Of a stretch of DNA of 64,000 nucleotides, positions 1 to 10,028 are shown in pieces; position 1 is the first letter of the stretch; each line of letters opens with the position of its first letter. Both the position numbers and the translations under genes were made by a program. The notes beneath the pieces are model-generated. The model had not been told where the DNA came from. It saw only the letters and a list, made by a program, of their open reading frames with translations, and did not search any database. The DNA is from Papiliotrema nemorosa. Taxonomy: Eukaryota; Basidiomycota; Tremellomycetes; Tremellales; Rhynchogastremaceae. The stretch is from contig JASKOT010000018.1 of NCBI GenBank assembly GCA_032158125.1, positions 298,501 through 362,500 on the forward strand, read 5' to 3'.

Positions 1-627
1 TTTGTCGAGATATGGCTTCAATGCGCACAATATCCTTTACAACTGTGGAATCAAACGATGAGTAGTCAGCGGGCTGTAGAGAAAGACAAAGGAAAGAGAG
101 GTGGGAGAAGATCACCACAGCCTTATATCTCTCGGCCAATGCTATGTCCTTCCGCACCACCTGCCAGGACACCCTACGACCTGCAAGGGGCATCGAAAGA
201 CCAGACTTGTCAGACCTCGTTTCATACCACTTCAAATCGCCGTAAGCGGAACAAAGGGACGTTTGATCTACGTGAATCCGGTAAGTAGGGGTCAAGGAGC
301 CGAAATGTGAAGGGGAAGGTATACCTTGCATCGGATCGTCCAAGTCAGTATAGGGTCACACCAAGAAAGGACAATCCAATACCGAGCGAGTCGTAAGGTA
401 AAGAGTGGCAGCTTTCGGACAAGAGTCCTTTGGCTAGTCCGACGGGCAATCCTTTGTCTCCGATTGGGGGAAACGCCAAAGGACCCAGAATTCACACGCC
501 TTCCTTTTGAGGGCGCCGTGAACCTGCAAGCGGTGCGCCAGATCAGCGGGCAAGGTATCAGCGCTAGTAAACATCATCAGTGTTTTTCCTGTCACTGCGA
601 TGGTCTGCATGCATGGCAGCATATCCA
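1..627. other. Left edge, no gene seen
   Basis: This stretch lies downstream of the BRO1 stop codon. Open frames of 60-110 codons exist on both strands, but none shows a recognisable domain, a signal peptide or convincing splice sites. It probably holds the BRO1 3' UTR and part of the neighbouring intergenic space. Confidence 0.4.
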
Positions 628-3600
628 CTACCGATACCCATACTGCTGGCCATACGAGTATTGACCCCCTTGTCCAGGTTGATTCTGCTGTGAAGGGGGA
701 GGATGTGACGGATAACCACCGTAAGGCTGTTGAGGTGGATTGGGCGGTTGATAAGTTTGCTGAGTATGTGGTGCAGGAGATTGATACGTTTGCGAAGGGT
801 AGGCTGACTGTGGTGGTGGGGCGTATGCAGGGTAAGAATTCTGTGGTGGCGGAGAAGTCTGCGTCGGAGGCGGGGGATAATACGATGAAGAGCTTTGCCG
901 AGGAGGGGGAGGAGGGTAGGGTGATGAGCTCTGCCCGTAACTCGTCTGGGCGGTCTGTGAAGGGGGAGGTGAAGTGGGGTAGCTGTATCCCGAAGCCGGT
1001 CTTGTAGTTGGGGGAGTCGGATAGGGGTTCGAGGGAGGTTGGAGTATTGATGATGAGTAAGGGTTTGAAGAAGGCTGGGAAGGCGGGGCCGGATACCCGT
1101 ATGATCCTTGTCTGTGCTGCGGTTGCTGTGAAGAGGGAGAAGGAGCAGTCGAGAAGGCAGACGGGATCGAAGAGAGGGTCGAAAAGTCGTATGGCGAAGG
1201 CGAGGTCGGCTTTTGAGCAGGAGGCGGGGGAGGAAATGACGGAGTAGAAGGATGAGGTGGTGGTGGCGGCAGTCCGGGCGTCGACGAGTAAGGCTTTGGT
1301 GGTTGAGGCGGGGCAGGTGAGGCGTATCGATCCGTGCCCAGAGACATCCCCGCTAGCTGGGATTCCAGTCCACGAGCACCTGCTCCAGAAGAAGACAACG
1401 GTGGGGGCGAAGTGGAAGAAATCCGTTGTCTCGTCTCGATCTCACTGACCATCCTGCTCCTCTCGTTTTCCCGATTCTTCACCCATCCTCGGACCTCCCG
1501 ACTCAAATCTTGCAAAACAACACTCATACTTTCGTAAAATGACAAACCCTTCCCGGCTCCCGCGTTGATCTCGTTCCAGCCTTCTCCAGCGTGTTCGAGC
1601 CTCTTTTCCCATTCGCGTACCCGCTTTTGTCGCTCTTTCGCTCCTTTCTGACGTTCCTTGATCCCCTTGCCCTTTTCCACCTGTCGAGCGAGCATCTCCA
1701 GCTCTTGCAGAATCGATTGCGAGGCTTGCACGGCGGAAGCCAGTCGACCTTGGAAGGGTCGGAACTTTTCCAGTTCAGAAGCGAACAGTTGCGGCTCGAC
1801 ATGTTGCGATCTTCGGTTGAGCAGGAGCAGATTTGACACGTCGTCATTTTGGATCTATCCCGTCAGCAAGCCCATACTCTCGCTAATGTCCACTGACCTT
1901 ATCCTTGAGATCCTTCAACACCTCGTCTCGCTCTCGTCTGATCTTGCCCAATCTGTCGAGTTTTTCTTGCGCCTCTCCGATAGCCTTCTCCAGCTCTTCC
2001 TTTTCTCTCACATCCAGCCCATTCTTTGTCGCGCCGACATCATCATCCAGATCCAACAGACTGACTCCGGGCTGAACTCGAGGAGCCTGCTTGCCCGCTG
2101 CGACTTGTTGAGCTATTTGTTTGATCGCACTCTCCCCTTGTGCCAAAACGCCGATATCAGCCTGAATATCCCGCCAGAGGTCTTTCAAGTTATTGTCCGA
2201 CGAGGCTGCAGCAGACAATGAACCGAGGTTGGAGGAAATGTTCGACCTATAATGGCTCGTTTGCGGTCCGGAAGGGGATTGCGTGAATTGAGGGGTGTAT
2301 TTGGCCTGTCCCATGAGCTCTCACCACATTGTGAACACTCGCAAGAGCTCACCCTCATTCGTTCACACTCTCTGCTTTCGGTATCGAGCAGCCCGCTCAA
2401 CTCTCTCAATTCTCGCTCGCACTTTTCGCGCTCAGTGTCCAAACTTCGAACGAGATTCGCCACGCTCCCGCCTCTCTGCACATCTTCCGCAAGACGGCGC
2501 AGACTACCACTAACTTCCGTCTCAGCCTCGCCATCTTCATCCTCATCCGCCAACTTCTTCCACACACTGACGATCCCTGGGAATCCCAAATGCTCGAGAC
2601 CGGCACGAATCTCCCCCTCGCTCATGTCCACCCTCTCCACCTCTCCTCTGACCAGCTTGGCCTTTTCTTCCGAGTAGACCGACGCAGATTCGTGCACTGC
2701 GAGGGGGACAAGTTTGATGAAGATATCCGGTCCGATGAGTTTGGACACTTCGGTGTTTTGGTATACCTCTTGTATCGTGATCGGTGCAGCCGTTGGAAGC
2801 TTCTCTATGGCCGGTAGCGCCGCTTCGGAGGGGAGGATATCATGATAGATCAGATCGTTATCCTTCACTGCTTGATCTTTCGCCTCTTGACACAAGGTAG
2901 CGTGAGCTTTGGTAATCTCCACCAGACTTGTAGCTGTGTCATGGGGTAAAGTCGGTGTTGCCGCTGCGTAAAACGTATAGTTGAAGTTCGAAGCTTGTCG
3001 ACTGGCATCTTGAGCCGCCGTATCGGCCTGTTTGAGCCTAACCAGCGCAGCTCCATGTTTCCCACTCGCCGCATCGGCCGTCGCGCGGTAATACTGCGCC
3101 ATGGAGAGATACAATTTCGCCTTGATCTGTAAGACGTATAACCAATTCCTGTCGAATACACCTTTCCCTTGAAACTCTTTCATCTCCTCCACTAGAGAGT
3201 TGTACATTCCCGCTGCGGAATTGGCCGATCGGCAGACCAACGCTGGAGCCTTTTTCTCCTCGATGAGCTTTTCCGTGAACACCTCTGTGGCTTGAGCCAT
3301 CAAAATACCGATGAGAAGGTGTACCACTTCTCGACTGAGATCGGTAGACGGGGCATGGAGGAAATTGTCGTTGATATACGTAAGCATACCGGCCGACGCT
3401 CGGAGGTTGAAATAAGCCCTTTTGACGCCTTCTGGATCGGCACGTGAGGTCGCAGAGGCGATGGCTGATAGGACAGAGGAGAGGAGGTGGATGATGGACG
3501 CTTTCTCGAAAGCCAGCGAAGTCTGAGTGGTCGGTTTGAGCGTAAACGCATCGTTCCTAAAGGTCAGCTAGAATCGTGAAACAAAGAAGCACAGCTAGCC

Positions 3601-3924
3601 AGATGAAGGGTATTTTGACCTCTGAGAAACGCAGCTCGAGCAGTTCAAGCTGTCCGAAGTACTTGTATAGCAGATCTCGTGCTGTACCATCAGCCTGATC
3701 CCACATGCCAATGGAGAATGTCCCATTGCCAACTCACCCGTCTGGTCACTTCCTGCTCCTTTCACGGCATCTTGCCTGACCCTCGTCAACACGCTACATT
3801 CCTCAGAGTATCGGTTCGGGTCTTCTCCATAAGACTGAGCAATGATGCTCCTCATTGGCGTCGACCAGTCTACATCGCTCGTCGTTTTCTTCGGCAGGGA
3901 GATGAGCGGGGATTGGAATGACAT
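628..3924 (-). CDS. BRO1: BRO1-domain ESCRT adaptor, Bro1 type
   Basis: Endosomal adaptor of the Bro1/ALIX family. In yeast Bro1 binds the ESCRT-III subunit Snf7 and recruits the deubiquitinase Doa4 during multivesicular-body sorting. Five exons give about 1,020 residues. The N-terminus ([16 protein letters not shown], then [14 protein letters not shown] and [16 protein letters not shown]) is typical of the BRO1 domain, which runs to about residue 390 and includes the helical [17 protein letters not shown] region. A coiled-coil V domain follows (about 400-740). The tail from about residue 780 is rich in Pro, Tyr, Ser and Gln with PPPPP runs, as in family members. The Met at 3924 fits the conserved N-terminus. 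The second intron (3557-3599, 43 nt) appears to start with GC rather than GT. A HYPK-like gene is divergent. The related RIM20 lies about 53 kb away. Family membership is sure; Bro1 rather than PalA rests on the N-terminus and long Pro-rich tail. Confidence 0.93.
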
Positions 3925-4137
3925 GGTGAATGAAGGGAAGTCCGGTTGATCAACGGTATAAAGGTGATATAACCAGTAACCTTCGTCGTCGATCCGGATC
4001 CAAAATCAATCTGCCTCGTTGTTGCAGGCAGTGAGGTCGGGAGGAGCTGTTGACTAGGCAGGGATGATCAAGATGGTTGAAGAGTGGTACCCCTCGTAGT
4101 TCGGCGTCATGAGCTGGACCCTCGGGCCAATTCAGCC

Positions 4138-4150
4138 GGGGGGGGGGGGG
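4138..4150. repeat. Homopolymer G13 tract in divergent promoter
   Basis: Thirteen consecutive G on the + strand lie between the divergent starts of BRO1 (3924) and the HYPK-like gene (4241). A CCACGTCA motif follows at 4172-4179. Confidence 0.9.
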
Positions 4151-4240
4151 CTTATCAATCGGAGATCACCGCCACGTCATGAAATTCAGAGATCACCTAG
4201 ACTATGTTCAAGCATCTCGGCATGATCACCATACACGACC

Positions 4241-4744
4241 ATGTCAGGGGTAGCATCAAGCTCGTCAGGTCGAATACCACAGGGAGAGGTCATTGTAGAT
4301 GTGAGTTCCTTACGCACCAAGATGGAAGCAGAACTGACAGATAGTACGCAGACGGAGGATCATATATAAAAAGTGCATCTTCCCTCATGGTCGCGCGACG
4401 CAGCTAATCCACTAGACAAGCTGGAAGAATCCGTTTTGGAGATTGAAAAGAGGAGAATAACAAAGGAAGAAGGGAGAAAGGCCCAAGCTGCGATGCAAGC
4501 TCTCGAAGTCAAGGATAAAGCTGCAGGACCGGGTATAAAGTCGGAAGATGTGGATTTCATCGTATGTGTCTCGGTTAACAACGACAGCGGCAGTGCTCAT
4601 GTACAGATTCATCAGATGAGCTGCACGAGGACAGAAGCGGAGGACGCGTTGAAAACTTCCGGAGGTGATTTGATCAAAGCCCTCTTACAAATGGTCAAAC
4701 CTGCCAAAAGAGCGAGATCGGTTGATGGAGGTGCGCAGGCTTGA
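4241..4744 (+). CDS. HYPK-like protein (NatA-associated UBA domain)
   Basis: Small protein resembling Huntingtin-interacting protein K, which binds and modulates the ribosome-associated N-terminal acetyltransferase NatA. Exon 1 (4241-4300) encodes a short leader ending RIPQGEVIVD. A charged helical block (LEESVLEIEKRR) is followed by the C-terminal UBA-type region: EDVDFI joined by an intron (4562-4606) to IHQMSCTRTEAEDALKTSGG and ALLQMVKP. This matches HYPK's acidic-x-(L/F)-I ... AE-x-x-L-x-x-x-x-G-(D/N) pattern. The first splice is unresolved. The simplest canonical intron is 4301-4420, but a good family-like stretch (GGSYIKSASSLMVAR) sits in another frame at about 4354-4400, and the exon-1 frame meets a TAA at 4367-4369 if splicing is at 4351. 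Family confidence is fair, exon model weak. Confidence 0.68.
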
Positions 4745-4892
4745 ACCTGAACTAGATTTGTAGAAGGACACACAATGTGAAGATCTCATGATACACAAGT
4801 TTCATTTGTCGGACATTTCATGCTTGGCAAAAGGGAAAACCCCGCAAGAAAGCGATACATGCTTTAACTTTTCATCCCATCTTGCACTTCCC

Positions 4893-6210
4893 CTAAGCCT
4901 TTCCAATAGCCTTCATAGCCTTGAGCATCAAATCACCAATCTGTGCTGGACTCTCGGCAATGTGAGCTCCAGCCGCAGTCAATGCCTTGACCTTGTCGCT
5001 AGCTGCGCCCTTTCCACCCGAAATGATGGCACCTGCGTGACCCATTCGTCGACCTGGAGGAGCCGTTCGACCAGCGATGAAAGCGACAATGGGTTTGTTG
5101 TCCTTGTTGTATTGCTGAATGTACTCTGCGGCATCTTCCTCCATGGATCCACCAATCTCACCGATGAGGACAATACCCTCAGTCTTGGGGTCGGAAAGGA
5201 GGACTTTGACAACGTCAATGTGTTGAGTACCGGGGAATGGGTCACCTCCGATACCGACAGTGAGGGATTGTCCCAGTCCAGCAAGGGTGGTTTGGCTTAA
5301 AGGTCAGCCCGTACTGCCTATTCGGCCAAGTGTTGACTCACTTGACAGCCTCGTATGTCAATCTGGACAGGTGAGCGTTTTGCATGGAGAAAAAGGACTG
5401 TACTCACGTTCCGGATCGCGATACGATACCTGCCCATCAGCTCCATACCTTTCCCCTGTAAAAGTCCCACGTACCAATTTTTCCTTGTTGGAAAATGTGA
5501 CCTGGCATGATACCCATTTTACAAGTCTCGGCAATGATACCAGGGCAGTTTCCGCCGATCATCCTCGACTTGTTTTGCGATTTCAAAGCGTTGTACACCC
5601 TGATCTGATCCCTCTGCGGAATACCCTCGGTGATAGTGACAATGAGTTTGATCTCATTCTCGATAGCTTCGATGATAGCATCGGCGGCACCTGCTGGAGG
5701 GACGTAGATGACTGATGCGTCGGGTTTGGCGTGTTTGACAGCATCAGCGACGGAACCGTATACTGGTCGGCCGAGATGTTCAGTTCCAGCTTTCTGGCAA
5801 AGTGAGCGGGAGCCAAAGTGTCTGAGGCGTAGATGATCCCACCTTCGGGTTGGTACCACCGATCATGTTTGTTCCAAAATCGATGGCCTGTTGAGCGTGG
5901 AAAGTACCCTTCAAATGAGTTTCAACCGTACAACGAGGTAGAATGGGTCGCCCGACGTACAGTCTTTCCAGTGAAACCCTGAACGAGAACTCGAGTGTCC
6001 TTGTCTGACGCATCAGCTAGATCCAACATTTAGATTCCGCAACTGACTGATGAGGATGTTGTGGATGGTGTCTTCATATCCAGCGCTTCTTGAGACGCTT
6101 GTGGAGAACGCCCTGGCGGATCCTGCACCCGTGAGCTCAAACTCGTTTACCTTGCGAAAGGGAAACCAACGGGCAGCACCAGTCGCGCATCTAAGAGATG
6201 TTCGGATCAT
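4893..6210 (-). CDS. LSC1: Succinyl-CoA ligase alpha subunit, mitochondrial
   Basis: Alpha subunit of the TCA-cycle enzyme that interconverts succinyl-CoA and succinate with ADP or GDP phosphorylation in the mitochondrial matrix. The Met at 6210 begins an Arg- and Ser-rich leader ([17 protein letters not shown]...) suited to mitochondrial import. Exons then give the CoA-binding fold ([21 protein letters not shown]), [35 protein letters not shown], and the GGNCPGII segment. The C-terminal part has [49 protein letters not shown] (His of the phosphohistidine site expected here) and ends [11 protein letters not shown]. About six short introns interrupt it. An in-frame Met at 6360 is possible but the added residues do not resemble the family. 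Divergent from PSF1 with a 404-nt shared promoter. Confidence 0.97.
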
Positions 6211-6614
6211 GATCTGACTGTCAGTCCCTCCCTTGCAGTAAATCGTCACCTGTACCCACTGAGAATGAGAGGATGGGGTATAGTTGCAGAGAGTAGTCGA
6301 CCGTTGACTTTGGTGGAAATGACGGAAACAGACCCCTCCCCCTACACCCAGGCGGGTCAAGCCGATTTTTACGCCCGATTAGTCCCGCCCAGAGTCACGT
6401 GACTCACCACCCTCTCCCCCGACGCGTCCAAGGCAAAGTCATCCGCGACTGTACATGAGGTATACTCTACATCCAGGCGAGCAACTCATCAAGGGGGCAG
6501 GTACGAAGGACACGAGAGAACTCGAATCATTTGGAAAAGCGTGAACAAGCTGTTTTGCTCGCGCCCGACCCGGGAATACCTCCGCCGGGCCCAGATCTCA
6601 CCTCCTGATCCGCA
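6211..6614. promoter_or_regulatory. Shared divergent promoter of LSC1 and PSF1
   Basis: A 404-nt interval between two divergent starts. It holds several C-rich runs and the 14-bp perfect palindrome at 6392-6405. No gene is seen in it. Confidence 0.6.
6392..6405. promoter_or_regulatory. 14-bp palindrome GAGTCACGTGACTC
   Basis: A perfect inverted repeat centred on CACGTG, containing TCACGTGA, the core bound by Cbf1-type bHLH factors in yeasts. Its arms also form GAGTCA/TGACTC, a bZIP-like half-site pair. It lies about 180 nt upstream of LSC1 and 210 nt upstream of PSF1. Binding is inferred from the motif only. Confidence 0.5.
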
Positions 6615-7277
6615 ATGTACGGCGACCTCGCCCTCCAACTCGTGACCGCCTCTCATCGCTCCACGCTCGCTACGACCCCTCAACTCCCTCTACCGAAATA
6701 CGCTCTCCCTCTAATCCTCTCTATATGTCTTGAGACACGTCAATTAGGTCAATCCATCTCTGCCTCGGCGGAACAACACGGCCAAGTCTCATTATCCCAA
6801 GATCGAGCGCTAGTGTGCAATCTCACGGTTCAACATCTTTCCGCTCGACGGAATAAACGGTGCCTTTTGGCTTATCTCGCAATTCGGGTAGGAGGGATCA
6901 AGGAGAGATGGTGGGATGCCGGTGGTGGTTTGGCGTATCTTCTAAGCACACCCGCTACGACTAGCTCGACAACGGGGGGAGATGGGGATACCCCTGATTT
7001 ACGGAGTGCACTCTCGCCTCAGGAGTTGGACTTTTTAAGGGGATATAACAACTTGCTGTTAGACTACAAGTCGGATTTTTTGGACGTTCTCGACCTTTCG
7101 GCGGGAATAGACAAACCCCCGGGAGAGTTTATGGTGGATGTAAGAGTGGTCAAAGATGCCGGAGAGGTGGTCTTGGAGGGTGGAGAGAGGATAGATTTCA
7201 GAAAGGGGGAGAGGTTCCGCTTAGCTCGGTCTCAAGTGGAGCGGTTGATCGTGCAGGGGTTCCTGGAAGAGGTGTAG
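6615..7277 (+). CDS. PSF1: GINS complex subunit Psf1
   Basis: Subunit of the GINS tetramer, which joins Cdc45 and MCM2-7 to make the replicative CMG helicase. A single uninterrupted exon encodes 220 residues, close to the family length. The start MYGDLALQLVTASHRS matches the Psf1 N-terminus, followed by the helical A domain (RALVCNLTVQHLSARRNKRCLLAYLAIR) and the usual SPQELDFLRGYNNLLLDYKS helix. The C-terminal small B domain (DVRVVKDAGEVVLEGGERIDF, then VERLIVQGFLEEV) is present; in Psf1 it contacts other replisome parts. The Gly- and Thr-rich insert near residues 100-125 is the only poorly conserved part. An intron-free gene is unusual here. Confidence 0.95.
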   Translation: MYGDLALQLVTASHRSTLATTPQLPLPKYALPLILSICLETRQLGQSISASAEQHGQVSLSQDRALVCNLTVQHLSARRNKRCLLAYLAIRVGGIKERWWDAGGGLAYLLSTPATTSSTTGGDGDTPDLRSALSPQELDFLRGYNNLLLDYKSDFLDVLDLSAGIDKPPGEFMVDVRVVKDAGEVVLEGGERIDFRKGERFRLARSQVERLIVQGFLEEV

Positions 7278-7363
7278 TGGACATTGCGGTTGTCCAGTTG
7301 TATCGATTATAACGACTGTATATGCGTTGCATGCCATGACGATACGTCTCATTATTGCACCCT

Positions 7364-9579
7364 CTACATATGCTCGATCGGAGTAAGCGACAACAGCCTC
7401 ATGGCGGAGGCCAAGACCTCTCGAGTTTGAACAAACAAGAACAACCTCGCTTGAGCTATCTCTTCCGGCGCACCACTGACCTTGATCGTCTCCCATGCGG
7501 AACCGATCAAGTGAGAAATCTTGAAGCACCAAGTGACAATACCAGAAGGTTCGGATTGTTGGAACGAGTTTTTGACGACGACGGGGTACATGGCCAGAGT
7601 GTAGAGGATTTCGTGGATTTTTGGGTGGTTCAAAATGGAAACGTCAATCTCGTCGACAGAGTTGGGGATGACGACGTTGGGGTTTTTCCTCTGGACAGAG
7701 CAGAGTCGGACGTGAGAGTATTGGATGAACGGTCCGAAATCTCCCTCGAAAGTCGTACATCGCTTCATGTCAAAGTTGTAGTCGTTGATTCTGACCTATT
7801 AGCCAAAAAGCCTGTGTACGACACGAGACTCACCGCTTGCCCATCAGATCCTGGATCTTGACCGCGGTAGTACCGATGATCTGACTTGTCGTCTCTGGGT
7901 CTTCGACTGAGGCGTACTTTGCCTCGTTGCTCTTCATCTGCTCGTGCATCGTCTCCTTTGCCTCATCGAGGATATCGTCCAGGAAGACGACTGTACCCTT
8001 TCGAGTGGACATTCCGTGAACAAGACCTACAGATCAGCTCTTTTCACATGGACATTGTACGTTACATACCGAAAGAGATGTGCTCGAGTTTGCCGGCGGC
8101 GGGCTCGCCCATGAGTTCCACAGTCTTGAACAGTTGTCGGAAATGTAATGATTGAGCAGCTTGAACGACGTAAATGTGCTTGTCAAACTTGTATTTCTCC
8201 CACTTGTCGTGCAATCCACCAAGATCTCGGGTCAGGTAGATTGTTGTGCCGTCTGACATGTCAGCGATCCCTTCCCAGCTTTGCATGACGACTCACCGGC
8301 TTTCCTGATGATCGCTTTGTCCATTTTGAACTTGACCAGATCCACCAGCAATGCTCCTCGGTCCTCACATGTCAATTTCTTCTCCTCGCAAATGTCGATG
8401 GCCCGTTGCATGGATTCTGGCTTGACTTGAGATTCACCCCAGTACACGTCGAAATCAATGTTGAGTCGCTTATACGTCTCTTTCAGCTTCTCTATGGATA
8501 GATCTCGGAATCGAGCCCATTGAGCGATAGCTTTCGGCTCGCCTGTGGGTCAGCGACTGTCATTAGTCTCAGAAGCCATCTCACCATCCTCCATGTCCTT
8601 GAAAACTCGCTTCGCAGTCGCGTGAATGGTCGATTCGGCGTCGGCGATCTCTCCATTGTTGAATCGTTCCGTCTCGGCAGCTCGTTCTTGGTTGATCTTG
8701 ACGTAGACCTGGAAGAGATGTTGAATAGGATCTTTGACGAGCTCCTCTTCGCTACCATATCGGTCAAAACCGACCGACAGGAGACCTATAAGTCAATCAA
8801 CACGATACCAAACGCAAGAGTCGACGCACCATATTGCGTTCCCCAATCACCGAGGTAGTTTAATCGAGTGACCTTCCATCCTTGAGCCTCATGCAGGTTT
8901 GAAATGCAAGCACCAATGATGGTACTCCTGAGATGTCCAGCATGGAAAGGTTTGGCAATGTTGGGGGAAGAAAAGTCGATAAGCATGTGTTTGCCCTTTC
9001 CAGCGTCGGAAGTTCCATATGCTGCAGTTTTGGATTCTGGGTTCTCTCGAGCGTTCTGGCTCATCGTTTGGATCATTCGGAGCATGTGGTATGCGAATCC
9101 CTCTTTGCTGTTTGGTCAGACAAGATCCGGTCCCATTCAAGATTGCTCACTTCAATTGGAACATGAGGAAAGCGCCCTCTTGGGCGACTTCACCAACCAG
9201 AGCTGAGGGTTTGAACTGATCATCAGTGTCTGAAGCAAATCATGAGCAAATCACGAACAGCATCAAGGACTTTCTTGGCCGCCTCATCAGGCTTGCCTTT
9301 TACGAAACGGGGGATAGCGACAGCAAGATCTGCGCCCTTCTTTCCTATTTCTATCAGCTCTGTGAATCCTATACCAGTGCAGTGTGTCTCACCAGTGTCA
9401 ACCCCGATAAAGACCTTCTCCAGGTCCAGGCCCCAAGCTTCACTGACCAACTTGGCAACTACCAACCTGGCTGAATCGAGGACGTTTCGCTCGGGGTTGG
9501 CCGAGGGGACAGAGGGGAGATCTCCCAGTGCGTATTGCTCTTTGACAGGAGCGGGCGCGGTCGACGATGAGCCCGACAT
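7364..9579 (-). CDS. Arginyl-tRNA synthetase (cytosolic, possibly dual targeted)
   Basis: Class Ia enzyme that charges tRNA-Arg. From the Met at 9579 the protein is about 620 residues in roughly eight exons. Near the N-terminus [20 protein letters not shown] matches the tRNA-recognition domain. The catalytic core shows the HIGH-type motif [11 protein letters not shown] with [12 protein letters not shown] after it, and the class signature [15 protein letters not shown] in place of KMSKS. The C-terminal helical anticodon-binding domain ends [16 protein letters not shown] and the family's SLTPIE-x-M terminus. The frame stays open upstream to an ATG at 9927. The residues just before Met 9579 are Arg-rich with almost no acids, so a mitochondrial form from an upstream start is plausible. 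No separate mitochondrial ArgRS is seen in the window. Confidence 0.95.
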
Positions 9580-10028
9580 GTTTCGGTATGATATCGCAGG
9601 GCGTTGAATGTAGGTAGGTTGATAAAGGAGGATAGGTCGAGATAGAGCTCGAAGTGGAGCTAGAGATCTGAAAGGCGTGATGATGGATGCCTTTAGGATC
9701 GGATCAGATGATCTGGCTGTCCGCGCTGTTGTATACGAGTCCTTGTGGTAGGTATCAGTGCTGAGGATCTCTGTATGGGCAGTACAGATGGTGCAGAATG
9801 GGTGAGTCGGAAGTTGAAAATCCCAGGGAAAGCACCGTGGGAAAGTGGCGAGTGCCCCTTTTATCTTCCGTCGGAAGCAGAGATAAGCGGTGGCAAAGTC
9901 ACTCGATCTCCTCCGAGACTCCATCATTCACCACTGGTTATACTCCTCCTTGAATCGACATCCACCATCCTCAGCGCACGCACAGGAGCTCTCATTCCTC
10001 TTCAAATCACTCTAGTTAGCCCATATAT
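9580..10028. promoter_or_regulatory. ArgRS / F-box intergenic region with in-frame ArgRS extension
   Basis: A 449-nt interval between divergent genes. On the minus strand the ArgRS frame remains open through 9580-9927 without a stop. The 35 codons next to the cytosolic start look like a mitochondrial presequence. The only in-frame ATGs upstream are a pair at 9922-9927; near-cognate ATC and ACG codons occur at the start of the Arg-rich part. No other gene is visible. Confidence 0.5.

Noticed and set aside
600..1448. Long + strand frames opposite the BRO1 tail
   Set aside because: They are antisense shadows of the low-complexity Pro/Tyr-rich codons of BRO1.
6013..6360. LSC1 starting at the upstream Met 6360
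   Set aside because: The added 50 residues do not look like a targeting peptide or the family, whereas Met 6210 opens a normal mitochondrial leader.
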